From contig JACDBJ010000211.1 in NCBI GenBank assembly GCA_013695005.1, positions 1 through 5,051 of the forward strand: a stretch of 5,051 nucleotides of DNA. Direction: 5' to 3'. The translations under genes and the position numbers were made by a program. The notes under the pieces are model-generated. The model made no database searches. It was not told the DNA's origin and saw nothing but the letters and a program-made list of their open reading frames with translations. Numbering within the stretch: the first letter of the stretch is position 1; each line of letters starts with the position of its first letter. This stretch comes from Pseudonocardiales bacterium. GTDB taxonomy: Bacteria; Actinomycetota; Actinomycetes; Mycobacteriales; Pseudonocardiaceae. Shown here piece after piece: positions 1 through 5,051 of the stretch.

Positions 1-33
1 GAACCCCGAACCCGCTGGTTAAGAGCGTGCTGG

Positions 34-50
34 ACAGCGTGTCACGCTGT
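34..50. promoter_or_regulatory. Perfect 17-bp palindrome, candidate operator
   Basis: ACAGCGTGTCACGCTGT consists of two perfect 8-bp arms around a single central T. The symmetry stops at its edges (G33 against A51). The size and odd-centred symmetry fit a site for a dimeric helix-turn-helix repressor such as a TetR- or GntR-family protein. The regulator and the target gene are not visible, because the window begins only 33 bases upstream. A one-base loop is poor for an RNA hairpin, so a DNA-binding site is likelier than a terminator. A chance palindrome inside an unrecognised gene remains possible. Confidence 0.4.
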
Positions 51-76
51 ACCGTTGGATGCCCGCCGACGCCGTT

Positions 77-104
77 TCCGCCGGTCAGCGCCATGACCGG
101 TGGG
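77..104 (+). terminator. Terminator-like hairpin
   Basis: CCGGTCA (81-87) pairs perfectly with TGACCGG (94-100) around a six-base loop. C79-G102 and C78-G103 plus two G-U pairs extend the stem to 11 pairs. The weakly T-rich run TCTTGT follows at 105-110 on the plus strand. Read on the minus strand, the stem is followed by AACGG, so only plus-strand termination makes sense. This would imply a plus-strand gene ending at or before the left edge of the window. The T run is short, so the call is tentative. Confidence 0.35.
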
Positions 105-296
105 TCTTGTGACTGATGTGCCGCTAGGCGTCGCTCCGGTGCGGAACTGCCGAGCATCCACGGAGCATCCATTTCGACAGGCCCCGACCTCAGCCGGCGC
201 ATGTCGCGCCGCCGCCTTGTTTGGCCAGGGGCAACCGCACCGTGACGCGCTACCTGGTCCGGCATCTACTGGGCAACGGTGGTGGTCTCGTCTACG

Positions 297-313
297 TCGA
301 TGGTCGGCATCGA
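297..313. repeat. Short inverted repeat downstream of the transporter gene
   Basis: TCGATG (297-302) and CATCGA (308-313) form a perfect 6-bp dyad with a five-base spacer, about 80 bases beyond the transporter stop codon. There is no T-run on either side, so evidence for a terminator is weak. It may be part of the transporter transcript's 3' end, or chance. Confidence 0.2.
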
Positions 314-393
314 GTCACTCGGGGCCAACAGACCGGCAGGCTGTCCAGAATCCCCTCCATTGCCTGCACTCCAGCGCCTCGACCCCGTAGTCC

Positions 394-1563
394 TCAGGTG
401 AGCCGCGTCGCCGCATACCAGGCCAGCGGGAGCACAAGGGCGGCCGCCGCGGCGCCTGCGGCCAGCAGCGCGAAGCCACCACCGCTCACCACCAGCCCGG
501 ACATGGCGCTTCCTCCGGCGGCGGCCACGCCCATGCCCATCTCGCCCCAGCCTTCCCTGTGCGGCCGCTCGCGCACGGAGACGCCCGCGGTAAGTAGGGC
601 GCTGCCGGCTAGCAGCGCGAGGTTCCATCCGATCCCGAGCAGCACCAGCCCTGCGGTGAGGATGATCGGACCGTCGGTGGGTAGAGCAGCAAGCACCGCC
701 GCGCAGATCAGCGCCACGCCGGCAATGGCCGCCGCCGGCCCGCCACCAAGGCGGTCGGTCAGCCAACCCGACAGTGGTGACGGCGCGAACATGCCGGCGA
801 TGTGCAGGCTGACCACCAGCCCGATCGCTCCCAACCCGACGCCGATGTGGTGCAGTTGCACGGGCGCCATCGTCATGACCGCGACCATCACCAGGTTGGC
901 CATGGCCAGCACGGCCAGCCCCAGCACCGCTGTGCGACCGAGGCCGCGCTGGCTCGCACCAGCGGCCTCCCGAGGCCAGGCGCGGTCGGCCGGCTCCGCC
1001 GCTGGATGCGTGCGTAGCGGCCCGCAACCGAGTAGGCCCGCCGCGACGGCGAATCCAACGGCTGCGATCAGGTAGGCGCCGACCAGTCGGGGCAGCCCGA
1101 GGCTGAGGCCGAGGGCGCTGGTCGGCTCCAACAGGTTCGGGCCGGCCACCGCACCTATCGTTGTCGCGACGAGCACCGACGCCATCGCCCGGGCGCGGGT
1201 GGCCTCGGGCCCCAGGTCGGCGGCGGCATATCGACCCAGCATTACCGCGGTGTTGCCCGCCCCCAGCAAGAGGTGGCCCAACAGCAGTCCCGGCAGGCTT
1301 GCCAGCACGGCGGCGAGGATCACCAGCGCGCCCCCAGCTGCAGCCACCCCTGCACCGGCACCGAGTGCCAGCCCGCGACCGTAGCGACGCGTCAGGGCCG
1401 ACAGAGCTAGGGCGGCCAGCGCCGAGCCGGCTACCAACATCGCCTGCGGCAAACCCGCGACGATGTCCGATCCGCCGACTTGGCGCGCGAGCAGCGCACC
1501 GGCCGACCCGGCCAGCGACTGCGCCAGGCCACCGACCACGCTCGCCGCCCACAGCGCGTGCAT
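394..1563 (-). CDS. MFS transporter (12-TM family, probable efflux)
   Basis: This is an inner-membrane secondary transporter of the major facilitator superfamily, 389 residues with the start chosen here. It is almost entirely hydrophobic Ala/Leu/Val/Gly helices, with a polar central loop near residues 183-210 that separates two six-helix halves. A motif-A-like loop after TM2 reads LTRRYGRG (57-64), and its second-half counterpart is GWLTDRLGG (266-274). The segments RYAAADLGPEATRARAM (111-127), LHIAGMFAPSPLSGW (253-267) and GWNLALLAGSALL (312-324) match a group of actinobacterial MFS proteins of unassigned substrate. The open frame runs upstream to 1899, but GGAGGT lies six bases before the ATG at 1563, and this start gives the usual MFS length. 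The extra upstream 112 codons have no membrane character and overlap the divergent regulator. The divergent Lrp/AsnC gene suggests regulated export of an amino acid or related small molecule. That substrate is inferred, not seen. Confidence 0.9.
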   Translation of the reverse strand: MHALWAASVVGGLAQSLAGSAGALLARQVGGSDIVAGLPQAMLVAGSALAALALSALTRRYGRGLALGAGAGVAAAGGALVILAAVLASLPGLLLGHLLLGAGNTAVMLGRYAAADLGPEATRARAMASVLVATTIGAVAGPNLLEPTSALGLSLGLPRLVGAYLIAAVGFAVAAGLLGCGPLRTHPAAEPADRAWPREAAGASQRGLGRTAVLGLAVLAMANLVMVAVMTMAPVQLHHIGVGLGAIGLVVSLHIAGMFAPSPLSGWLTDRLGGGPAAAIAGVALICAAVLAALPTDGPIILTAGLVLLGIGWNLALLAGSALLTAGVSVRERPHREGWGEMGMGVAAAGGSAMSGLVVSGGGFALLAAGAAAAALVLPLAWYAATRLT

Positions 1564-1569
1564 GGCCGA

Positions 1570-1575
1570 CCTCCG
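1570..1575 (-). promoter_or_regulatory. Ribosome binding site of the MFS gene
   Basis: On the minus strand GGAGGT sits six bases upstream of the ATG at 1563. It is a near-perfect anti-16S match. The two other in-frame ATGs, at 1647 and 1707, lack a comparable sequence. This decides the start. Confidence 0.75.
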
Positions 1576-1723
1576 CCCCGCCGAGGAGTCGATACCGCGG
1601 CGCCGCGCGCCGATCGCTAGCAGCTGAGGAACCGGACGAGGCACCATTTCACGGTACAAAGTCGATGGCGGAGCATGAACGGGCGACGCTATCCTCAGAT
1701 GCCACATGGAAGTTACGAACGCT

Positions 1724-1728
1724 AGGAG
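1724..1728 (+). promoter_or_regulatory. Ribosome binding site fixing a GTG start
   Basis: AGGAG ends seven bases before the GTG at 1736, which is ideal spacing. The ATG at 1706 in the same frame has no Shine-Dalgarno sequence before it. The regulator most likely starts at the GTG, ten codons shorter than the longest ATG frame. Confidence 0.75.
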
Positions 1729-1735
1729 AACGGTC

Positions 1736-2233
1736 GTGGCCGCTTTCCGATCGCTGGAGCCAGACGAGGTCGACTGGCGGCTGCTTGCCGAGCTACAGGC
1801 CGACGGACGGCTGTCGTACAACGAACTCAGCCGTCGAGTGCATCTGTCATCACCAGCGGTGGCCGAACGGGTTCGCCGTCTCGAAGAGGCCGGGATCATT
1901 ACCGGCTACACCGCCACCGTCGACCCAGTCCGCGCCGGGCAACCGCTGCTGGCGTTCATCCAACTGCGGTGCTCCTTGGGCAGCTGCCTGCTCAACACCA
2001 CCAGCGCCGAGGACTACCCCGAGGTGGTCGAGATCCACAAACTGTCCGGCGAGCACTGCACCATGCTCAAGGCTCGGGCAGCATCCCTTGCGCATCTCGA
2101 AGGCCTTATCGAGCGCATCGGCACCCGCGGCGAGATACGCACCCACATCGTGCTGTCCACCCAGTACGACGGGCGAGCCGTCCAGCCCGTCCTCGGCGAA
2201 CGAACCGTCACCCGCTCACCCGGCTGGGGCTGA
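1736..2233 (+). CDS. Lrp/AsnC family transcriptional regulator
   Basis: This is a 165-residue DNA-binding regulator of the Lrp/AsnC (feast/famine) family, which usually forms dimers to octamers and senses amino acids or related metabolites. The N-terminal AsnC-type helix-turn-helix spans about residues 8-66: LEPDEVDWRLLAELQADGRL, then NELSRRVHLS, then the recognition helix SPAVAERVRRLEEAGII, and the typical GYTATVDPVRAG linker. The C-terminal RAM/ligand-binding domain runs from about 70 to 145 and includes VVEIHKLSGEHCTMLKARA and HLEGLIERIG. About 20 residues of less conserved tail follow. Length is normal for the family. GTG is chosen over the ATG at 1706 because of the AGGAG at 1724. It diverges from the MFS gene and very probably controls it and itself, since local autoregulation is the family habit. 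The effector cannot be read from the sequence. Confidence 0.92.
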   Translation: MAAFRSLEPDEVDWRLLAELQADGRLSYNELSRRVHLSSPAVAERVRRLEEAGIITGYTATVDPVRAGQPLLAFIQLRCSLGSCLLNTTSAEDYPEVVEIHKLSGEHCTMLKARAASLAHLEGLIERIGTRGEIRTHIVLSTQYDGRAVQPVLGERTVTRSPGWG

Positions 2234-2298
2234 GCGGCGGCGGTTGTATCGATCGTTCACTCACCGAGTCGACATCGGCCGCCGCCCAGGGCTCAGCC
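2228..2298 (+). terminator. Long GC-rich hairpin spanning the Lrp stop codon
   Basis: The left arm GGCTGAGCGGCGGCGG (2228-2243) pairs with CCGCCGCC (2279-2286) and GCTCAGCC (2291-2298). That makes 16 Watson-Crick pairs, interrupted only by a four-base bulge (2287-2290), around a 35-base loop. The TGA stop at 2231-2233 lies inside the left arm. No T-run follows, which is common for actinobacterial stem-only terminators. It probably ends the regulator transcript, though an mRNA 3'-stabilising structure is an alternative. Confidence 0.45.
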
Positions 2299-2337
2299 CA
2301 CATGGCACGGTGTGATCGCTGAGCGGAACCGTCGGCC

Positions 2338-3021
2338 TTGCCCCCGGCCCTGCAGCCGTGGCGGCGGGAGACGTTCAAGTTCTCCACCGACCCTGAGTTG
2401 GAGGCCAAGATCCGCGACGTGGTCGGGCTCTACCTCGACCCGCCGGAGAAGGCGGTGGTGCTCTCGATCGACGAGAAAAGCCAGATCCAGGCCCTGGACC
2501 GCACCGCTCCCATCCTGCCGATGCGGCCTGGGCTGCCGGAGAAGGCGACCCACGACTACGTCCGCCACGGCACCACCACTCTGTTCGCGGCGTTGGAGGT
2601 CGCGACCGGCAAGGTGACCGACGCCTGCTACCCCAGACACCGATCCGATGAGTTCCTACGCTTCCTCAAACAGGTCGCCAAGACATACCCGCGGGCGAAG
2701 TTGCACATCGTGGTCGACAACTACGCCACCCACAAGCACCCCACCGTGAAGGCTTGGCTTGCGCGCAACCCACGGATCACGCTGCACTTCACCCCCACCT
2801 CGGGGTCCTGGCTGAACATGGTCGAGATCTTCTTCGGGATCATCACCCGACAAGCCATCCGCCGCGGCAGCTTCACCAGCGTCAAAGACCTCACCGCCGC
2901 CATCCGCACCTTCAACGACGGCTGGAACCAACGCTGCCAACCCTTCACATGGACCAAAACCGCCGACGACATCATCCCCCGAGCAACCGGAGGTCAAAGA
3001 ACATCATTCACGCGACACTAG
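2338..3021 (+). pseudogene. IS630-family transposase, 5'-truncated
   Basis: This is the C-terminal catalytic part of an IS630 (DDE_3) transposase, the enzyme that cuts and joins IS ends at TA dinucleotides. Numbering the 227-residue frame from the TTG at 2338, the DDE residues are D45 in LSIDEKSQIQ, D127 in IVVDNYATHKHP and E163 in SWLNMVEIFF. The ending ATGGQRTSFTRH is typical of an actinobacterial group. Intact family members are about 340-360 residues and carry an N-terminal helix-turn-helix domain. Here recognisable similarity begins only at ALQPWRRETFKFS (about 2350), and an in-frame TGA lies at 2320-2322. The TTG has no ribosome site, so the frame start is arbitrary. The catalytic half is uninterrupted, so the truncation may be fairly recent. 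The remnant should not transpose by itself because the DNA-binding half is gone. Confidence 0.88.
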
Positions 3022-3024
3022 GAG
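3020..3024 (+). promoter_or_regulatory. Ribosome binding site overlapping the transposase stop codon
   Basis: AGGAG lies six bases before the ATG at 3031. Its first two bases are the last two of the transposase TAG stop. This supports the SPFH start and means ribosomes finishing the transposase frame would arrive directly on that site. Confidence 0.7.
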
Positions 3025-3030
3025 CTAGAC

Positions 3031-3853
3031 ATGATCGTCGAGATTCTTGGCGGAGTCCTCGCTCTGGTTGGCGTCTACCTTGCCATCGGTGTCCGTGTTG
3101 TCAGACAGATCGAGCGCGGGGTCGTATTTCGCCTCGGGCGGGTGCGCCCCGAGCCCAAGAACCCTGGGATGACGCTGATCATGCCGCTCGTTGATCGTCT
3201 GCAGAAGGTCAACACGCAGATCGTCACGATGCCAATACCGGCCCAGGACGGCATCACCCGGGACAATGTGACGGTCGAGTCGACGCCGTTGTCTACTTCC
3301 GGGTGGTGGACCCCGTTCGGGCGGTGATCGAGGTGCAGGACTACCTCTTTGCGGTCGGGCAGGTCGCCCAGACCTCGCTGCGTTCCATCATCGGCAAGAG
3401 CGAGCTCGACGACTTGCTGTCCAATCGCGAGCAACTCAACAGCGGCCTGGAAATCATGATCGACAGCCCGGCGTTGGGGTGGGGCGTCCACATCGACCGA
3501 GTCGAGATCAAGGACGTCGCACTGCCCGACGCCATGAAGCGGTCGATGTCGCGGCAGCCGAGGCCGAGCGAGAACGCCGGGCGCGGGTCATCGTTGCGGA
3601 GGGCGAGTTCCAAGCCTCCGAGATGCTGGCCCAGGCCGCCGCGGTGATGGCCGATACGCCTGGAGCGTTGCAGTTGCGGCTACTGGAAACCGTCGTCGAG
3701 GTGGCAGCTGAGAAGAACTCCACGCTGGTTCTACCCTTCCCGATCGAGCTGCTCCGTTTCCTGGAGAAGGCATCGGGCGAGCCGGCCAAAGATCACCGGA
3801 GTGTGGAATCAGCCCCCGGCGAAGACATGCGCACCCCCGACCTACGGGCGTAA
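3031..3853 (+). pseudogene. SPFH/band-7 (slipin, stomatin-like) protein with two frameshifts
   Basis: SPFH proteins are membrane-anchored scaffolds that form oligomeric rings and often partner with NfeD proteins or membrane proteases. The coding similarity runs through all three plus-strand frames in order. Segment one (3031-3276, 82 residues) has an N-terminal membrane helix (about residues 3-24), then the band-7 start RQIERGVVFRLGRV and ITRDNVTV. Segment two (3279-3557) reads VDAVVYFRVVDPVRAVIEV through IDRVEIKDVALPDAMKRSMSRQ. Segment three (3560-3850) reads EAERERRARVIVAEGEFQASEM, a coiled-coil stretch, and then NSTLVLPFPIELLRFLEKA before TAA at 3851. Each junction fits loss of one base: a C after 3276, restoring TVRVDAVVYF, and a G beside 3557, restoring SRQAEAERE. 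The repaired protein is 274 residues, normal for slipins. No nfeD gene is visible. Two sequencing errors are the main alternative to a true pseudogene. Confidence 0.88.
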
Positions 3854-3960
3854 TGCGAAACACCAGCTTCCGCGCCGGCGGTTGACCGCTTGCTGAAGGA
3901 TCACTGAAGACCCTGACCAAATCCTGTCCACCGGCACAGCCGCGCCCTAGCGTCATCGGC
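3854..3960. promoter_or_regulatory. Intergenic region with palindrome GCGGTTGACCGC
   Basis: GCGGT (3878-3882) and ACCGC (3885-3889) form a perfect dyad around TG. It overlaps a -35-like TTGACC (3882-3887), though no TANNNT lies at the matching distance downstream. A direct repeat CTGAAG occurs at 3893-3898 and 3904-3909. The two-base spacer is too small for an RNA hairpin, so a protein-binding site upstream of the DUF1800 gene is the more sensible reading. No convincing terminator for the SPFH gene was found. Confidence 0.3.
3925..3953 (+). promoter_or_regulatory. Candidate leaderless promoter of the DUF1800 gene
   Basis: A -10 element TAGCGT (3948-3953), matching TANNNT, ends seven bases before the ATG at 3961. 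A weak -35-like TGTCCA (3925-3930) stands 17 bases upstream of it. Transcription would start at or next to the A of the ATG. No Shine-Dalgarno sequence precedes this ATG, as expected for the leaderless mRNAs frequent in actinobacteria. Confidence 0.4.
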
Positions 3961-5051
3961 ATGACCGCACCGGTCAGCGAACGCGACGCCGTACGCCGGC
4001 TCCTGCAGCGGGTCGGTCTGGGCCCCCGGCCCGGCGAGCTCGATGCTGCTGCGGCACAGGGCTTCGACGCCACGCTCGCTCGACTGACGAGTTCGACAGT
4101 CCCTGACCCCGGAGTCGCCGTAAGTCCGGCGCCGCCATCCGCCACGCCTGGACTGACCAGGGGCGATCGGCAATTGAGCCCGGAGCAGCGCCGCGCGACC
4201 AGGCAGCAGGAGAAGGATCGTGTCGAGCAGCTCAGTCTGTGGTGGCTGGACCGGATGGCGGCAGTCGAGGCGCCGTATCCCGAGCGGCTGGTGTTCTTCT
4301 GGCACGGCCACTTCGCCACCTCGGTGAAGAAGGTCAAGAGCGCCGCGCTGATGCTCACCCAGAACGAGACGTTTCGCCGGCTCGGCGGTGGTGACTTCCG
4401 GGACCTGGCCAGAGCACTGGTCGTCGACCCGGCGATGCTGGTGTGGCTGGATGGCGGCGGCAACCGACGAGGCAAACCCAACGAGAACCTCTCCCGTGAG
4501 CTGATGGAGCTGTTCATGCTGGGCGTCGGCCACTACGGCGAAGCTGATGTCCGGGAAGGTGCCCGTGCGCTCACCGGGTGGCGGGTGGATCGGGCGACCG
4601 ACTCCGCGGCGTTCGTCCCGCAGGCCCATGACGGCGGGCCGCAGACCGTGCTCGGCTCGACTGGCTCCTTCGACGCCCCCGGGTTGGTCGAGCTGCTGGC
4701 GGCGCAGCCGGCGTCGCCGCAGTTCCTGGCTGGCCGGGTATGGCGGCGGTTCGTGTCCGACACCCCGCCCGAGCCGGCCACACTGAACTCGCTGGTGGCC
4801 GGCTACGGCCCAGGCCGCGACATCACCGGCCTACTGCGCGCAGCGGTAGGCGCCCCGGCGTTCCGCGATCCGGGCTCGGTGCTCGTGCGCCAGCCGATGG
4901 AGTGGCTGGTGGGAGCGCTGCGGGCGCTGCGGCTGCGCCCCTCGGCGATGCCGGCCACCGCCCAGCAGGCGGTGCGTACCGGGCTGGTGGCGCTGGGCCA
5001 GGTGCCGTTCGCTCCGCCGGACGTCGGCGGCTGGCCTTCCGGCTCCGGATG
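3961..5051 (+). CDS. DUF1800 domain protein, 3' end outside window
   Basis: The first 363 residues of a DUF1800 family protein are present, and the frame is open to the window edge. The biochemical role of the family is not established, and its genes are typically followed by a DUF1501 gene. Diagnostic segments in order are RRLLQRVGLGPRPGELDAA (12-30), LWWLDRMA (93-100), RLVFFWHGHFATSVKKV (109-125), DPAMLVWLDG (156-165), GKPNENLSRELMELFMLGVGHY (171-192), ALTGW (203-207) and PPDVGGWPSGSG at the end. The last two bases, TG, fit the Trp usual after this motif. H115 and H117 of the FWHGHF motif are conserved, though the middle residue is usually Asn. Residues 46-80 form a Pro/Ser/Arg-rich linker. 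No signal peptide is visible. ATG is the only plausible start: upstream codons offer no ATG, GTG or TTG back to a TGA at 3883. Confidence 0.93.
   Translation, partial: MTAPVSERDAVRRLLQRVGLGPRPGELDAAAAQGFDATLARLTSSTVPDPGVAVSPAPPSATPGLTRGDRQLSPEQRRATRQQEKDRVEQLSLWWLDRMAAVEAPYPERLVFFWHGHFATSVKKVKSAALMLTQNETFRRLGGGDFRDLARALVVDPAMLVWLDGGGNRRGKPNENLSRELMELFMLGVGHYGEADVREGARALTGWRVDRATDSAAFVPQAHDGGPQTVLGSTGSFDAPGLVELLAAQPASPQFLAGRVWRRFVSDTPPEPATLNSLVAGYGPGRDITGLLRAAVGAPAFRDPGSVLVRQPMEWLVGALRALRLRPSAMPATAQQAVRTGLVALGQVPFAPPDVGGWPSGSG

Larger units (their letters stand above)
1..393. other. Leading non-coding stretch with inverted repeats
   Basis: No reading frame here gives a protein I recognise. 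The longest plus-strand frame (100-390) has an arginine/proline/serine-rich composition typical of a chance frame in GC-rich DNA. The minus-strand frame entering from the right is an out-of-frame shadow of the transporter gene. A plus-strand frame is open from the window edge to a TGA at 114-116, and a minus-strand frame is open from an ATG at 94 to the edge. Either could be the end of a neighbouring gene, but neither resembles a known family. The stretch does hold a 17-bp palindrome (34-50), a terminator-like hairpin (77-104), a tandem 9-bp direct repeat GAGCATCCA (152-160 and 163-171) and a small dyad (297-313). It is best read as an intergenic region downstream of the transporter gene. Confidence 0.5.
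1564..1735. promoter_or_regulatory. Divergent promoter region between MFS and Lrp genes
   Basis: These 172 bases separate two genes transcribed away from each other and must hold both promoters. For the MFS gene on the minus strand, a -10-like TACCGT (1656-1651) lies 17 bases from a -35-like TTCATG (1679-1674). For the regulator on the plus strand, a -10-like TATCCT (1690-1695) stands without a good -35. The two -10 elements are about 35 bases apart, so one regulator bound between them could control both. No clear AT-rich Lrp box was found. The promoter calls rest on short, degenerate matches. Confidence 0.45.
2338..3028 (+). mobile_element. IS630-family element remnant, right part only
   Basis: The element is represented by the transposase 3' half and probably its right end. 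IS630 elements target TA, often within CTAG, and duplicate it. CTAG occurs at 3018-3021 (containing the transposase stop) and at 3025-3028, so the right boundary is likely one of these. No inverted copy of the right end (about 2996-3021) was found upstream within the window, so the left end appears lost. The exact left limit is uncertain, somewhere in about 2299-2350. Confidence 0.6.

Noticed and set aside
1..94. Minus-strand frame from ATG 94 open to the window edge
   Set aside because: It has no ribosome site and no recognisable protein, only 31 codons are visible, and it overlaps the hairpin and palindrome.
3..116. Plus-strand frame open from the window edge to TGA 114, possible C-terminus of an upstream gene
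   Set aside because: The roughly 37 residues match no family I recognise, and the frame runs through the terminator-like hairpin. It cannot be told from chance without sequence to the left.
221..1075. Long plus-strand frame of 284 codons opposite the MFS gene
   Set aside because: Its Ala/Pro/Ser-rich composition without family features is the usual antisense shadow of a hydrophobic GC-rich gene.
266..1552. Long minus-strand frame of 428 codons
   Set aside because: It is an Arg/Gly-rich shadow of the MFS gene in another frame on the same strand. The MFS frame has membrane helices, family motifs and a good ribosome site.
1564..1899. N-terminal extension of the MFS frame to an ATG at 1899
   Set aside because: These 112 codons are polar, overlap the Lrp gene antisense, and are made unnecessary by the GGAGGT-preceded ATG at 1563.
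1161..2315. Plus-strand 384-codon frame across the MFS start and Lrp gene
   Set aside because: It is a Pro/Arg/Ser-rich out-of-frame reading spanning an intergenic region and overlapping the well-supported Lrp gene.
3276..3560. Programmed ribosomal frameshifting in the SPFH gene
   Set aside because: Neither junction has a slippery heptamer or downstream pseudoknot that I can see, and the family is not known to use recoding. Single-base loss explains both sites.
3588..4629. Minus-strand frames of 309 and 242 codons opposite the SPFH and DUF1800 genes
   Set aside because: They are antisense to clear family members, show no recognisable domains, and have low-complexity Ser/Arg/Pro-rich composition.

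Overview
The window is GC-rich (roughly two thirds G+C by eye), and its proteins are rich in Ala, Arg and Pro. Its family-level matches (an actinobacterial-type IS630 transposase, a short DUF1800 protein, an Lrp/MFS pair) suggest a high-GC actinomycete. The genus cannot be read from this sequence. No rRNA, tRNA or CRISPR array was seen.

Layout. Bases 1-393 hold no convincing gene but contain several inverted repeats: a perfect 17-bp palindrome (34-50), a terminator-like hairpin (77-104) and a short dyad (297-313). An MFS transporter on the minus strand (394-1563) is transcribed away from an Lrp/AsnC-family regulator on the plus strand (1736-2233). They share a 172-bp divergent promoter region, the classic arrangement of a local regulator controlling an exporter. 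Shine-Dalgarno sequences at ideal spacing put both starts well inside the longest open frames: ATG at 1563 for the transporter and GTG at 1736 for the regulator. A long GC-rich hairpin (2228-2298) spans the regulator's stop codon and probably ends its transcript.

A 5'-truncated IS630-family transposase follows (about 2338-3021). All three catalytic DDE residues are present, but the N-terminal helix-turn-helix half is missing. Its stop codon overlaps the Shine-Dalgarno sequence of the next gene, an SPFH/band-7 (slipin/stomatin-like) membrane protein at 3031-3853. That gene is split by two single-base deletions, near 3276 and 3557. Restoring one base at each site gives a continuous 274-residue protein, so it is a pseudogene or carries two sequencing errors.

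The last gene (3961 to beyond the window end) encodes the first 363 residues of a DUF1800 family protein. It has no recognisable Shine-Dalgarno sequence but has a TANNNT -10 element seven bases before its ATG, which suggests a leaderless transcript.

How the parts relate. The only clear functional unit is the divergent transporter/regulator pair. The IS remnant and the broken SPFH gene look like a decaying patch. The DUF1800 gene starts a separate unit whose usual partner, a DUF1501 gene, would lie beyond the window. I see no convincing new multi-gene system. The points most worth checking are the doubly frameshifted SPFH gene beside the IS remnant, and the unexplained palindromes in the first 320 bases.
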